64,000 nucleotides of DNA from Pseudobutyrivibrio xylanivorans DSM 14809 (lineage in GTDB: Bacteria > Bacillota > Clostridia > Lachnospirales > Lachnospiraceae): assembly GCF_900141825.1 (NCBI RefSeq), contig NZ_FQYQ01000012.1, positions 23,930-87,929 of the forward strand, in the 5' to 3' direction. The number at the start of each line of letters is the position of its first letter. The stretch's first letter is position 1. The notes under the pieces are model-generated. The model had not been told where the DNA came from, did no database searches, and was given only the letters and a program-made list of their open reading frames with translations. The translations under genes were made by a program, and so were the position numbers. Positions 50,939 through 60,765 of this stretch are shown piece after piece.

Positions 50939-50963
50939 GCTGTTGCACAATACGCACAACAGC
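50939..50963 (-). terminator. Terminator of the GGDEF protein gene
   Basis: Minus strand GCTGTTG...CAACAGC with an 11-base loop followed by TTTTTTAT. Confidence 0.75.
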
Positions 50964-50990
50964 CTTTCTTTTTTATTTAATAAATACTTT

Positions 50991-52373
50991 TTAAGGATGC
51001 CTTCTCTCGTGCTCTAAAAAATACTCAGCCTTATCAACATACATAAGCTTGTCCGCCTGATTAATAAGCTCCTCAACATCACTAGCATTATCGCTCCAAA
51101 CAGTTCCCATAGCAAAGGCCTTATTCTTAGCCTTCTTTCTGAGTTTCTCTATCTGCTCTTCGTAATGCTCCTGAGAAATCTGTGGTATCACTACAACAAA
51201 TTCATCTCCACCAACTCTATAGCAATACTTCTTTTTGAAGACACCTGCAAGAATATTTGCAGTCTCCCTGATTACATTATCTCCCTCAACATGGCCGTTA
51301 GTATCGTTTATCTGCTTCAAACCATTAATATCAACGAAGCATACTCCCACTGAAACATCCAATTCATCAAGCATACTAAGAGTAGCTACATAAGAGTGTC
51401 GATTACCCAACCCCGTAAGCTCATCATGAGTGCTTCTATAACTCAGTTCCTGTGTCATTTTGTAATTGCGAAGCTCCTCAGCTATGAAAATACTAATAGA
51501 CTCAACAACCGCTCTTACATTTATATCTAAATCCAATGAATAGTTTTCTATAAGTAGAAAGCCTATAGTCTCTTCCTTGTTTTTAAGGGCTGCTACAATA
51601 TATCGAGTAATCGTTCCATGTAATACTGACTTATAAACTTCGCTATTCTGGGTATTTACCAATGACACATCATCACAAATAAACAGTGGATCATCACGCA
51701 TTTGCCCCTTCCACATAGTGAAGAAATCAAACTGGTCGAAGACGTTTTTCGATGGAAGACCTGTTCCACCAATTTTGTCTGCCCAGGTATATAGCTCTCC
51801 CACTTCTCCATGAATGCATTCAATAACAGCCGTTCTGTCAGCACGAAGTACTGTACCCAAATCCTTCAGGATAATTTTTATTCCTTTGTTAAAATCATTA
51901 GCAGAAAGCTTCTTGGCACAATCCAATATAAAGTTATTTGAATTTATTGTTATAACTCTGTGCTCTTCTTTACGCTTTTCTGCTGTAACATCATGGATAA
52001 TAAATGCGCAAAAGCCCTTTTTGTATACAGGAACTGCCCAGAATTCAAACCATTTATTAAACTGTGTATTATAGGTGCTATTGATTACCGATTGGCGCAT
52101 AAAAGCAGCCTGGTAACTAAGACGTATCCAATCCTCGTCTCGGTTAGACACTGTAGTATAATATGTGGAGCCAATAAGCTCACTTGTAGATTTCCCTACT
52201 AGATTGGCATATTTTTCGTTTACAAATAGGAACAGCATATCTTTCACTGTTCCAAAAGGATCTGTAATAACTTGAAAAATACAACATGCATCAGGCAGGT
52301 CTCTTAACATATATAAAATATCCTGCGCTGAGTAATCGGTGTTCGATAAAATATCTTTTTCTTTGTTAGCCAT
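50991..52373 (-). CDS. PAS-GAF-GGDEF diguanylate cyclase
   Basis: 460 residues, no membrane helix. A PAS domain at ~15-130 (CCIFQVITDPFGTVKDMLFL; LIGSTYYTTVSNRDEDWI), a GAF-like domain at ~145-295 (KIILKDLGTVLRADRTAVIE), then a GGDEF domain with HDELTGLGNRHSYVATL and an intact RVGGDEFVVVIP active site, so it can probably make c-di-GMP. No EAL domain and no RxxD inhibitory site in the expected place. Start at the ATG after GGGGGG; the longer frame lacks a site. Signal unknown. Confidence 0.9.
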   Translation of the reverse strand: MANKEKDILSNTDYSAQDILYMLRDLPDACCIFQVITDPFGTVKDMLFLFVNEKYANLVGKSTSELIGSTYYTTVSNRDEDWIRLSYQAAFMRQSVINSTYNTQFNKWFEFWAVPVYKKGFCAFIIHDVTAEKRKEEHRVITINSNNFILDCAKKLSANDFNKGIKIILKDLGTVLRADRTAVIECIHGEVGELYTWADKIGGTGLPSKNVFDQFDFFTMWKGQMRDDPLFICDDVSLVNTQNSEVYKSVLHGTITRYIVAALKNKEETIGFLLIENYSLDLDINVRAVVESISIFIAEELRNYKMTQELSYRSTHDELTGLGNRHSYVATLSMLDELDVSVGVCFVDINGLKQINDTNGHVEGDNVIRETANILAGVFKKKYCYRVGGDEFVVVIPQISQEHYEEQIEKLRKKAKNKAFAMGTVWSDNASDVEELINQADKLMYVDKAEYFLEHERRHP

Positions 52374-52450
52374 TTTAACCCCCCCAAAATAGCTATACAT
52401 CTCTCTTTAAATACACTATATTAAATTTATTGTCTAAAAACAATTTATTT

Positions 52451-53275
52451 TTACGAGTTATTCTGAATAATCATAGCTTTTACTACACCATCTAACCCGT
52501 AATCTCTTTTGCCATTTCCATAGCCTGTTTTTTCGATTTTAAAATCCTTTGGAAGCTTATCAGAAGTTCTAATTGCTGCCACAGTAGCTGCTCCTGTAGG
52601 AGTGACGAGCTCGCCCTGTACATCAATAATCTCAAGCTCCAGACCGTTATCATCTACTATATTTTTTACAGCAGGAACAGGCACTGGCAATATGCCGTGC
52701 TGACATCTAACTGTACCTTTACCATCGTACAATCTCTCCACTATCACGTCACTGATTTCAAGATTATCCAGGCATACTGCTATAGCAATAATATCAACAA
52801 TAGAATCTATTGCTCCCACCTCATGAAAATGAACCTCTTCAACTGGCACTTCATGAGCTTTTGATTCTGCCTTTGCGAGAACATCAAAAATATGCTTTGC
52901 TATTTCCTTAGCATTAGATGTCATTACCGTATTGTCGATAATAGCGTTTATTTCTTTTATCCCACGGTGATTATGTTCGTGATGATGCTCATGGTGGTGT
53001 TCATGTCCAGTCTCATCATGATGATGTAAATGACCATAGAGATACTCCATATCATGATCATGCCCATCATGCTCCTTATCTAACACCACATCAAAATCAG
53101 TGCATTCAAATTTTCCTTTATTTATCTTAGTAATTACGATATCAAATCCATCTGCTTTTATGCTTTTTAACACATCTAAAAGGACATGACTGTCGGCGCC
53201 CAAATCTAAAAGAGCGCCAACTGTCATGTCCCCACTTATTCCTGATTTACAATCTAAATATAATATTCTGTCCAT
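52451..53275 (-). CDS. LarC-like nickel-insertion protein, N-terminal (LarC1) part only
   Basis: LarC inserts nickel into the pincer cofactor of lactate racemase and related enzymes. The 274 residues match the LarC1 region: RILYLDCKSGISGDMTVGAL, a His-rich metal segment (HLHHHDETGHEHHHEHHHEH), EEVHFHEVGAIDSIVDIIAI, and LVTPTGAATVAAI. Complete LarC is ~400 residues; the C-terminal LarC2 domain is absent and no room for it exists before the GGDEF gene. larA, larB and larE are not in the window. Start at the ATG after GAGGATTTG, nine bases from the chemoreceptor stop. Confidence 0.85.
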   Translation of the reverse strand: MDRILYLDCKSGISGDMTVGALLDLGADSHVLLDVLKSIKADGFDIVITKINKGKFECTDFDVVLDKEHDGHDHDMEYLYGHLHHHDETGHEHHHEHHHEHNHRGIKEINAIIDNTVMTSNAKEIAKHIFDVLAKAESKAHEVPVEEVHFHEVGAIDSIVDIIAIAVCLDNLEISDVIVERLYDGKGTVRCQHGILPVPVPAVKNIVDDNGLELEIIDVQGELVTPTGAATVAAIRTSDKLPKDFKIEKTGYGNGKRDYGLDGVVKAMIIQNNS

Positions 53276-53283
53276 CAAATCCT

Positions 53284-54984
53284 CTATTGGAAGAAAGCCA
53301 TTTCCTCATCAAGTACCTTGGCAATTTTGGTAAGACCATTTGCCTTTTCTGAAAGAATTTCCATTGTGTCAGAAAGATCTTGCATAGAAGCTCTTGTTTC
53401 TTCTGAGCTAGCTGCGTTCTGTTGTGAAATGGCTGAAAGATTATTGATGGTCTCTGAAATAACTGTACTAGCCTTCTCTGATTTATCAACGTTTTCAACA
53501 ATTTCTTTTGTAAGAGTTACAGACTTGTTGATATCCTCAATAAGGAGATCAACCTGCTCAATGGTTCTGTGGATAGTACTACGCTGCTTACTGATGGCTT
53601 CTTGCACGCTGCCGGCTTCTTCCATTGTCTTATTAGAATCAGCTGCAAGTCCCTTCATTGCTTCCTGTATATTCTGAGCAGCTGCTGCAGACTGGTCTGC
53701 CAACTGACGAATCTCATCAGCAACAACAGCAAATCCCTTACCTGCTTCACCTGCTCTAGCAGCTTCTATACTTGCATTTAATGATAACAGATTTGTCTGT
53801 GCAGCAATAGCATCAATTATCTGTACAGCCTCACTAATTGTTGTTACGGCTGTGTTTGTATTTCCAATAAGCTCTACGATTCCATCGATAGCGGAAATAC
53901 TTTCTCTTGTAGACATTCTAAGCTCTGTCAGTTTATCCTGACTAGCCTTCGAATTATCCTGCATAAGATCTGCAATATTATGCATCTCATCTGTATTTCC
54001 AATAATAAGCTGAATTGCTTCGTTGATGTCATTTACACTTTCAACAGCTTCCTGTAATGATTCAGCCTGTGAGGATGCACCTGTTGCTACCTGAGAAACT
54101 GCTGTAGTTACATTATCTGCTGTTTCAGTAATTGTCTCTATTGTTTCATACAGATACGCCGCTGAATCATCCACTTCGTTAGACGAAACTCTGGCGTTAC
54201 CAATAACATCCCTGATTTTCTCAGCCATGTCAAACAATGCATTTGACATTTCTCCGAGCTCATCTTTTCTATTTTTAACTTTGTCGCTAAGATGGATTTC
54301 CAAATCACCTGTTGCCATTTGGCGTACAGCCCTGACGTTTTCATCGATTGACCTTATAATCTGGACGATATAAAGAACTGCAATTAAAGCGAAAATGATA
54401 ATAATTGCGAATGAAAGAGTAACAGTCCAAGCTACCTTTTTACTTATGTACTCTGTTACTGCTATCTTTTCCAAACCAACAAATGCCATACCATAAATTG
54501 CACCAGTGTCATCCTTTAACGGGATATACGCAACGTAAAATGGCTGGCCATTAATCATTACGTTTTCGGCTGAATATCTGTTTCCTCCATTTAATACTTC
54601 CGCAATAACAGCATCTCCAGCTTTGGTTCCAACTGCCCCTTCAATACTAGAACGCTCACGAGTATCGCCTCTAAAGAAGGTATAGTCATAACCTGTTTCC
54701 TCATGCATTTCCTGCTCCAGTGTAACATTTGCAATTTCTTCCGCACTCATACTTTTCTCGATATAATCCAAAACCTGAGCGTATGATGCACATGTTGCCA
54801 TTACACCGGTTTCAACCTCATATTCCATTCCTCGGCGCATATTTGTGGTTCCTACAATTGTTGCGGCCACACCTACACACACCAGTGAAATGATTAGCAA
54901 TCCCAAAATAGCTGTTCTCAGTGAAGAAATCTTTACCATTTTGGCTAGCTTATCCATTGTGCCAACATTTTCCTTGTTCTCCAT
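53284..54984 (-). CDS. Methyl-accepting chemotaxis protein
   Basis: Chemoreceptor of 566 residues. Membrane helix one ([20 protein letters not shown]), a periplasmic-type small Cache-like sensor (~50-185, with [20 protein letters not shown]), membrane helix two ([20 protein letters not shown]), a HAMP domain, and the long signalling coiled coil with the hairpin [20 protein letters not shown] and [15 protein letters not shown]. No C-terminal CheR-binding pentapeptide. Fits the flagellar genes; the ligand is unknown. Confidence 0.95.
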   Translation of the reverse strand: MENKENVGTMDKLAKMVKISSLRTAILGLLIISLVCVGVAATIVGTTNMRRGMEYEVETGVMATCASYAQVLDYIEKSMSAEEIANVTLEQEMHEETGYDYTFFRGDTRERSSIEGAVGTKAGDAVIAEVLNGGNRYSAENVMINGQPFYVAYIPLKDDTGAIYGMAFVGLEKIAVTEYISKKVAWTVTLSFAIIIIFALIAVLYIVQIIRSIDENVRAVRQMATGDLEIHLSDKVKNRKDELGEMSNALFDMAEKIRDVIGNARVSSNEVDDSAAYLYETIETITETADNVTTAVSQVATGASSQAESLQEAVESVNDINEAIQLIIGNTDEMHNIADLMQDNSKASQDKLTELRMSTRESISAIDGIVELIGNTNTAVTTISEAVQIIDAIAAQTNLLSLNASIEAARAGEAGKGFAVVADEIRQLADQSAAAAQNIQEAMKGLAADSNKTMEEAGSVQEAISKQRSTIHRTIEQVDLLIEDINKSVTLTKEIVENVDKSEKASTVISETINNLSAISQQNAASSEETRASMQDLSDTMEILSEKANGLTKIAKVLDEEMAFFQ

Positions 54985-55103
54985 ATTCGACCTCCGTTTA
55001 TTATCTCCCTGGCCGATTGAACAGTATTACTCCACAAAGCTAGAAAACCGACTATTTGGATTATAGCCTATAATTAAGTACAGACTGTGAAAAAAGTGTA
55101 AAA

Positions 55104-55140
55104 AAAGGCAACTGTTGTAACATTGTGAACAGTTGCCTTT
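55104..55140 (-). terminator. Terminator of the small protein gene
   Basis: AAAGGCAACTGTT/AACAGTTGCCTTT, 13-base perfect stem, followed on the minus strand by a long T run. It touches the stop codon of the gene before it. Confidence 0.85.
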
Positions 55141-55322
55141 TAGGTATCGTTATTCTCTTTTTCGACTTCTATATTTACACTAAAGTCGATGCCACTATCT
55201 TCTAATTTATTGCGGGTAATCTTGCGCTGTGCTTCTCTAAGCATTTCCTTAACCGCTTCTAAATCATCATAGGCATCATCAGAGCTATATGGTTTGTTTT
55301 CATCTTCAAACTTCCAATTCAT
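55140..55322 (-). CDS. Small acidic protein of unknown function
   Basis: 60 residues: MNWKFEDENKPYSSDDAYDD, a charged helix (LEAVKEMLREAQRKITRNKL), then FSVNIEVEKENNDT. No membrane helix and no family recognised. An AAGGA site eight bases before the ATG and a perfect terminator directly at the stop support a real gene. It lies downstream of the polyamine operon and upstream of the chemoreceptor on the same strand, but no functional link can be claimed. Confidence 0.65.
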   Translation of the reverse strand: MNWKFEDENKPYSSDDAYDDLEAVKEMLREAQRKITRNKLEDSGIDFSVNIEVEKENNDT

Positions 55323-55398
55323 ATTTTGAATCCTTATAAGCTCTCCCAGTGAATCTAGTCTAGCAAATTAGTTTGAAGAAATGATGTCTTAATCTATA

Positions 55399-56331
55399 TT
55401 ATTTAAGGAAGTCCTCAATCTGTCCCTCAATAATCTTCATAAGTCGCTGGCGAGCTTCTACTGCAGCCCATGCAATATGTGGGGTAATAAGAAGCTTTGT
55501 GCTGTCCTTAATTCTTACCAGTGGATTCTCTGGTGACATAGGTTCTACATCTAGCACGTCGAGACCTGCTGCTGCAATTTGTCCACATTCAAGTGCATCT
55601 GCAAGATCTTTTTCCACAATAATTGGACCTCTTCCAACATTTATAAGGATAGCATTCTTTTTCATCTTTGAAAGTGCAGCCTTATCGATGAGATGCATTG
55701 TATTTTCATCAAGTGGTGCGTGGATAGATATCACATCTGATGTGGATAACAATGTATCAAAATCCACCTCTTTGTAGATATCTGAATGATTGCGTCCGCT
55801 TGTTGAATAGTAGATTAAATTTGCACCAAAAAGCTTTGCGATTTCTGCTACACGACTTCCGATTGCACCAAGTCCAATAATACCCCAGGTCTTTCCTGAA
55901 ATCTCATGGAAATGCTTTTCAAAGTGAGTAAACATTCTGTCGTTTGCATACTTCTCACTCTTAACATACTCATCATAATAGCTAAGGTGTTCTAAGAGAT
56001 AGAATGCAAGAGAGAATGTGTGCTGTGCTACTGCCTCTGTTGAATAACCTGCTACATTTCTCCACTCGATTCCACGACTAGCAAGGTAATCCTTATCAAG
56101 ATTGTTTGTACCTGTAGCTGTAACGCAAACTAGCTTAAGCTGCTTTGCTGTGCCAATTGTTGCTTCGTTTACTGGTACCTTGTTAAGAACGATAATGTCT
56201 GCATCTTCTACTCTGGCTGGCACTTCATCTGGGGCTGAGTAATCATAGATTACTACCTCTCCAAATCGCTCAAAGCCTGATAAATCAATATCTTCACCAA
56301 TTGTCTTTCTGTCCAAAAATACAATCTTCAT
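55399..56331 (-). CDS. D-2-hydroxyacid dehydrogenase (NAD-dependent)
   Basis: 310 residues of the D-isomer-specific family. NAD-binding motif WGIIGLGAIGSRVAEIAKLF, catalytic Arg in ILINVGRGPIIVEKDL, Glu in AAGLDVLDVEPMS and His in LLITPHIAWAAV. Substrate not predictable (glycerate, lactate or phosphoglycerate-like are all possible). It lies 15 bases after aguB and so forms the tail of the polyamine operon, which is unexpected for this chemistry. Confidence 0.88.
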   Translation of the reverse strand: MKIVFLDRKTIGEDIDLSGFERFGEVVIYDYSAPDEVPARVEDADIIVLNKVPVNEATIGTAKQLKLVCVTATGTNNLDKDYLASRGIEWRNVAGYSTEAVAQHTFSLAFYLLEHLSYYDEYVKSEKYANDRMFTHFEKHFHEISGKTWGIIGLGAIGSRVAEIAKLFGANLIYYSTSGRNHSDIYKEVDFDTLLSTSDVISIHAPLDENTMHLIDKAALSKMKKNAILINVGRGPIIVEKDLADALECGQIAAAGLDVLDVEPMSPENPLVRIKDSTKLLITPHIAWAAVEARQRLMKIIEGQIEDFLK

Positions 56332-56346
56332 AATCTACCTCCTTGG

Positions 56347-57222
56347 CTATTTACAAATATCACCATAGCATTCTGGTCGTCTGTCTCTGAAGATTCCCCA
56401 ACTCAGACGATTCTCTGCTATTTCATCCAAATCATAAGTGTGAATAAGCACCTGTTCTTTATCTCTGGAAGCATCCTCAAGGATTGCTCCTGTTTCATCT
56501 GTCATAAATGAGCTTCCATAGAAATTGAGACTGGATTCCTGTCCACCATTTTCCTTGCAAGGCTTAACTTCTTCTAAGCCAATTCTGTTGGCAGCTATAA
56601 CAGGCATAAGATTGCTTCCTGCATGTCCTTGCATACATCGTCTCCAGTGTGGCATGCTGTCGCTTTCTAATATAGGCTCGCTACCGATAGCTGTTGGATA
56701 AAAAAGAAGCTCAGCTCCCTGTACTGCCATGCTTCGCGCTGTCTCTGGAAACCACTGATCCCAACATATTCCAACTCCAATCTTAGCATACTTTGTATCC
56801 CAAACCTTAAACCCGGTATTGCCTGGTGTGAAGTAGAATTTCTCCTGATAGAAATGGTCGTCAGGAATATGTGTCTTTCTGTATACCCCAAGAATTTCTC
56901 CGTCTGCATCGATTATTGCCACGGAATTATAAAGTACGTTTCCATCCTTCTCATAAAAGCTTACAGGGATAACTACTGAGAGCTCTTTTGCCACTTTTTT
57001 AAAATGGCACACAGCGTCATTTTCATCTACTGATTTTGCAAAAGCATAGTATTCATACTGACGCTCCTGACAAAAATACTGACGCTCAAAAAGCTCTGGG
57101 ATAAGAATAATCTGTGCTCCTGAAGCTGCTGCTTCACGAACCATTTTATCTGCTTTTTCGATATTTTCTGAAACAACTGTAGTGCAACGCATTTGGATAG
57201 CTGCTACTGTTACATTTTTCAT
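56347..57222 (-). CDS. aguB: N-carbamoylputrescine amidase
   Basis: Hydrolyses N-carbamoylputrescine to putrescine, CO2 and ammonia. 291 residues of the nitrilase superfamily with the triad Glu in IILIPELFERQYFCQ, Lys in GVYRKTHIPDD and Cys in IGVGICWDQWFPETAR. Placement next to aguA makes the substrate assignment strong. Confidence 0.94.
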   Translation of the reverse strand: MKNVTVAAIQMRCTTVVSENIEKADKMVREAAASGAQIILIPELFERQYFCQERQYEYYAFAKSVDENDAVCHFKKVAKELSVVIPVSFYEKDGNVLYNSVAIIDADGEILGVYRKTHIPDDHFYQEKFYFTPGNTGFKVWDTKYAKIGVGICWDQWFPETARSMAVQGAELLFYPTAIGSEPILESDSMPHWRRCMQGHAGSNLMPVIAANRIGLEEVKPCKENGGQESSLNFYGSSFMTDETGAILEDASRDKEQVLIHTYDLDEIAENRLSWGIFRDRRPECYGDICK

Positions 57223-57224
57223 TT

Positions 57225-58316
57225 TTACACCTCTGGTATTTGCTGTGTGATGCAGTGAATATTTCCACCACCCACTATTATAGCTCTGGCATAAACAGGA
57301 TAAATCTTTCTTTCTGGGAATAGCTTTCCAAGAATTTCCACTGCCACTTTATCATTCTCATCGTTAAACTGAGGCAAAATAATGCCTCCATTTGATATAT
57401 AAAAGTTCACATAGCTGGCTGCTAATCTCTCACCAACCTCACGAACATCTTCGCCTTCTTCAAATTCGTAGCCCTGCAGCTCCTCTTCTGTAATACAAAC
57501 AGGATTCTTCGGAATCGGAAGCTTGTGAACTGCAAAGCTTCTGCCCTTAGCATCTGTTTCTTTTTCCAGTACGTCCAGGCAGGCTTTACTCATCTCATAC
57601 TGTGGATCATTTTCATCGTCAGTCCACGCCAATACTACTGTGGCTGGACCTGTAAAGGCGCACACATTATCAACATGCTCATTGGTCTCATCATTATATA
57701 TGCCTGATGGAAGCCAGATTATCTTTTCAGCTCCAAGATAATCCTTCAGCTGATTCTCAATCTGCTCTTTTGACATCTGAGGATTACGTCCCTTACTAAG
57801 TAAGCATGCCTCGGTAACTATCACAGTACCCTCTCCATCAGAGTGAATGCTACCACCCTCCAGCACAAAAGGATGTGCGTCATAGCACTTCATCCCAAGG
57901 GCTTTACATATCTGAGATGCTGCTACATCATCCTTTTCCCAGTGAGCATATAGACCGTCATAGTCTCCGCCCCAGGCGTTGAACTCCCAGTCGATTCCAC
58001 GAACCTCAGTGCCATTCACAACACATGTAGGCCCTACATCTCTTGCCCAGGCATCGTTAGTATCTATCTGAAGAGGGTGGATGTTAGGCCATTTTTCAAA
58101 TGTCTCTTCCACTTCGTGAATATGCTCTTCATCTGCCAGCATCCATACTTCTTCGCTATCAGCAATAGCTATTGCTATCTGCGAAAAAACTGCCTTAGCC
58201 TGCATTCCACCATATGGCCATGAGCCTGGTCTTACCGGCCATATCATTACGCATCCACGGTGCGAAGCATATTCTGCTGGCATATAAAATTTATCTGCTT
58301 TTGGTGTACTAATCAT
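57225..58316 (-). CDS. aguA: Agmatine deiminase
   Basis: Converts agmatine to N-carbamoylputrescine and ammonia. 363 residues of the guanidine-modifying fold: start [66 protein letters not shown] and the catalytic Cys in [13 protein letters not shown]. It is two bases from aguB and nine bases from nspC. Confidence 0.96.
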   Translation of the reverse strand: MISTPKADKFYMPAEYASHRGCVMIWPVRPGSWPYGGMQAKAVFSQIAIAIADSEEVWMLADEEHIHEVEETFEKWPNIHPLQIDTNDAWARDVGPTCVVNGTEVRGIDWEFNAWGGDYDGLYAHWEKDDVAASQICKALGMKCYDAHPFVLEGGSIHSDGEGTVIVTEACLLSKGRNPQMSKEQIENQLKDYLGAEKIIWLPSGIYNDETNEHVDNVCAFTGPATVVLAWTDDENDPQYEMSKACLDVLEKETDAKGRSFAVHKLPIPKNPVCITEEELQGYEFEEGEDVREVGERLAASYVNFYISNGGIILPQFNDENDKVAVEILGKLFPERKIYPVYARAIIVGGGNIHCITQQIPEV

Positions 58317-58325
58317 AAAACCCCA

Positions 58326-59471
58326 CTAGGACAGACGATTTTTAAAATCCTCATATCCAAATTTCTTTATTAACTGGCATTCTCCGTTCTCTTTCTGTAA
58401 ATATATACTAGGAAGAGGAATGCCATTAAAAGTATTATTCTTTACCATTGAATATATTGCCATATCCTCAAATACCAGTCTGTCTCCCACCTTAATCTCT
58501 CGATTAAATGAATAGTCTCCAATAATATCTCCTGCCAGGCATGTATACGAACTAAGTCTGTATTTATATGGCTTCTTATCATATTCATATGAATTCATAA
58601 GAGGTGGACGATATGGCATTTCCAATACATCTGGCATATGACATGCTGCAGATGCGTCTAAGATTAATGTCTTTATCTTATTATCAACAATATCCAAAAC
58701 CTCAGTAATCAGGTATCCTGCGTTTAAAGCTATCGCCTCTCCCGGCTCCAGATAAACCTCTACATCATAGGTTTCTTTTATATCTTTTATAATACGAATC
58801 AGGCGATTTACATCATAATCTTCGCGACTAATATGATGTCCTCCACCCATATTAATCCAGTTCATCTTTTCCAGATATTGCCCGAATTTTTCTTTTACAA
58901 CTTCAACTGTAGACTCTAAATCGTCACTATTCTGCTCGCAGAGTGTGTGGAAGTGAAGTCCGTCTACTCCATCTAAAACAGTAGGGTCCTTCGCCAATGC
59001 CTGCTGCAAATTCGAAAGTGTAACACCAAGCCTTGAGCCTCTAGCACATGGGTCATAAATGGCATGGTCTCCCTGAGTGGAGTGCTCAGGATTAATTCTA
59101 AGTCCAATGGAAACCCCAGCTTTCAAACACTTATCCTTATATTTCATAAGCTGAGCAACTGAATTAAAGATAATATGGTCGCAAAGGTTTACCAGCTCAT
59201 CAAAATCTGTTTCTTTATAAGCAGGTGCAAAAACGTGATTCTCCTTGCCCATTTCTTCCTTGCCAAGACGCGCTTCATACAGTCCGCTTGCTGTAGTGCC
59301 AGCTAGATACTTTCCGATTAAAGGATATACAAAATAGTTGGAAAAGGCCTTCTGGGCCAGCAGGATTTTACAATCTGCCTCCTGCTGCACCCTTTCTAAA
59401 ACCTTAAGATTATCGATTAACTTACCCTCATCAATAATATATGAAGGTGTTTCTACCTGAGATAATAACAT
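58326..59471 (-). CDS. nspC: Carboxynorspermidine/carboxyspermidine decarboxylase
   Basis: Removes the carboxyl group from carboxyspermidine to give spermidine. 381 residues of the alanine-racemase-fold PLP decarboxylases: PLP Lys in CKILLAQKAFSNYFVYPL, GTTASGLYEARLG, FHTLCEQNSDDLESTVE, NMGGGHHISREDYD, YLEPGEAIALNAGYL and the dimer-face Cys/Asp region ILDASAACHMPDVLEMPYRP. It works with the upstream dehydrogenase. Confidence 0.93.
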   Translation of the reverse strand: MLLSQVETPSYIIDEGKLIDNLKVLERVQQEADCKILLAQKAFSNYFVYPLIGKYLAGTTASGLYEARLGKEEMGKENHVFAPAYKETDFDELVNLCDHIIFNSVAQLMKYKDKCLKAGVSIGLRINPEHSTQGDHAIYDPCARGSRLGVTLSNLQQALAKDPTVLDGVDGLHFHTLCEQNSDDLESTVEVVKEKFGQYLEKMNWINMGGGHHISREDYDVNRLIRIIKDIKETYDVEVYLEPGEAIALNAGYLITEVLDIVDNKIKTLILDASAACHMPDVLEMPYRPPLMNSYEYDKKPYKYRLSSYTCLAGDIIGDYSFNREIKVGDRLVFEDMAIYSMVKNNTFNGIPLPSIYLQKENGECQLIKKFGYEDFKNRLS

Positions 59472-59489
59472 CTATTTCCTCACTATAAA

Positions 59490-60749
59490 TTAATCTACGA
59501 GAACTGGGTTCTCTACTACCTGCCATGGTAAGCCCCACTTATTAAGTGCTTCCATGTATGGATCTGGATCGAACTCATCTGTTGTAAACACACCTGGGTT
59601 CTTCCACTGACCTGTTACAACCATCATAGCACCAATCATTGCTGGTACACCAGTTGTGTATGAAATCGCCTGTGAACCTACCTCCTTGTAGCACTCCTGG
59701 TGGTCACACACATTATAAATATAGATAGAACGCTCTTTACCATCCTTAATACCTGTAAAGATACATCCAATGTTTGTCTTACCAACTGTTCTTGGTCCAA
59801 GTGATGCTGGATCTGGAAGTAATGCCTTAAGGAACTGAATAGGCACAATTTCCTGACCATTGAAATTAATAGGTGTAGTACTAAGCATACCTACGTTCTC
59901 AAGGCAGTTCATGTGTGTAAGGTAGCTCTGACCAAATGTCATGAAGAAACGAATTCTCTTAACCTCTGGCATATTTCTTCCAAGTGCCTCAATTTCCTCA
60001 TGGTGAAGAAGGTACATATCCTTCATACCAACTCCATCAAAATCATACTCTCTCTTAATGCTCATAGCAGGAATCTCAATCCATTTGCCGTTTTCCATAT
60101 ATGAACCTGGAGCAGAAACCTCACGGAGGTTAATCTCTGGATTGAAGTTTGTAGCAAATGGGTATCCATGATCACCACCATTGCAGTCAAGGATATCTAT
60201 TGTGTGAATTTCATCAAAATAGTGCTTCTTTGCATAAGCTGCAAATACGCTTGTTACACCTGGATCGAAGCCTGTTCCAAGAAGGGCTGTAAGGCCAGCA
60301 TTCTTAAACTTATCTTCGTAAGCCCACTGCCAGCTGTAATCAAAGTATGCTGAGAATCCAAGCTCCTTACATCTCTTCTCGTAAATTGCTCTCCACTCTG
60401 GATCATCTGTATCCTCTGGCTCGTAGTTTGCTGTATCGATATAATCTACGCCTGCTGCAAGACATGCATCCATGATTGTAAGATCCTGATAAGGAAGTGC
60501 TACGTTAAGAACTGCATCTGGAGCATAATCCTTAATAAGCTTTGTAAGTGCCTCTACATCATCTGCATCTATCTGAGCTGTCTTGATAACTGTCTTAGTC
60601 TTATCCTGAAGCTTTTCCTTCATTGCCTCGCACTTTGAAACTGTACGGCTAGCAATCATAATTTCCTCGAAAACATCACTATTCTGGCAGCACTTTGAAA
60701 TTGCAACCCGTGCTACTCCACCACATCCTATAATTAATAATCTTGCCAT
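59490..60749 (-). CDS. Carboxynorspermidine/carboxyspermidine synthase (saccharopine dehydrogenase family)
   Basis: Reductively condenses putrescine with aspartate semialdehyde, using NADPH, to carboxyspermidine. 419 residues: Rossmann motif LLIIGCGGVARVAISKC, IDTANYEPEDTDDP, LTALLGTGFDPGVTSVFAAY, and DILDCNGGDHGYPFATNFNP, all typical of the Lys1-like carboxyspermidine dehydrogenases. Identity is firm because nspC follows. Confidence 0.93.
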   Translation of the reverse strand: MARLLIIGCGGVARVAISKCCQNSDVFEEIMIASRTVSKCEAMKEKLQDKTKTVIKTAQIDADDVEALTKLIKDYAPDAVLNVALPYQDLTIMDACLAAGVDYIDTANYEPEDTDDPEWRAIYEKRCKELGFSAYFDYSWQWAYEDKFKNAGLTALLGTGFDPGVTSVFAAYAKKHYFDEIHTIDILDCNGGDHGYPFATNFNPEINLREVSAPGSYMENGKWIEIPAMSIKREYDFDGVGMKDMYLLHHEEIEALGRNMPEVKRIRFFMTFGQSYLTHMNCLENVGMLSTTPINFNGQEIVPIQFLKALLPDPASLGPRTVGKTNIGCIFTGIKDGKERSIYIYNVCDHQECYKEVGSQAISYTTGVPAMIGAMMVVTGQWKNPGVFTTDEFDPDPYMEALNKWGLPWQVVENPVLVD

Positions 60750-60765
60750 TTTATTACTCTCCTAT

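Noticed and set aside
52374..52460. Programmed frameshift joining the LarC-like gene to a second half, as in Lactiplantibacillus
   Set aside because: Only ~75 bases lie before the next gene, too little for a LarC2 domain in any frame.
52970..53020. Short repeats of CATGATGATG/CATGGTGGTG
   Set aside because: They encode the His-rich metal-binding stretch of the LarC-like protein and are not a separate DNA repeat or CRISPR.
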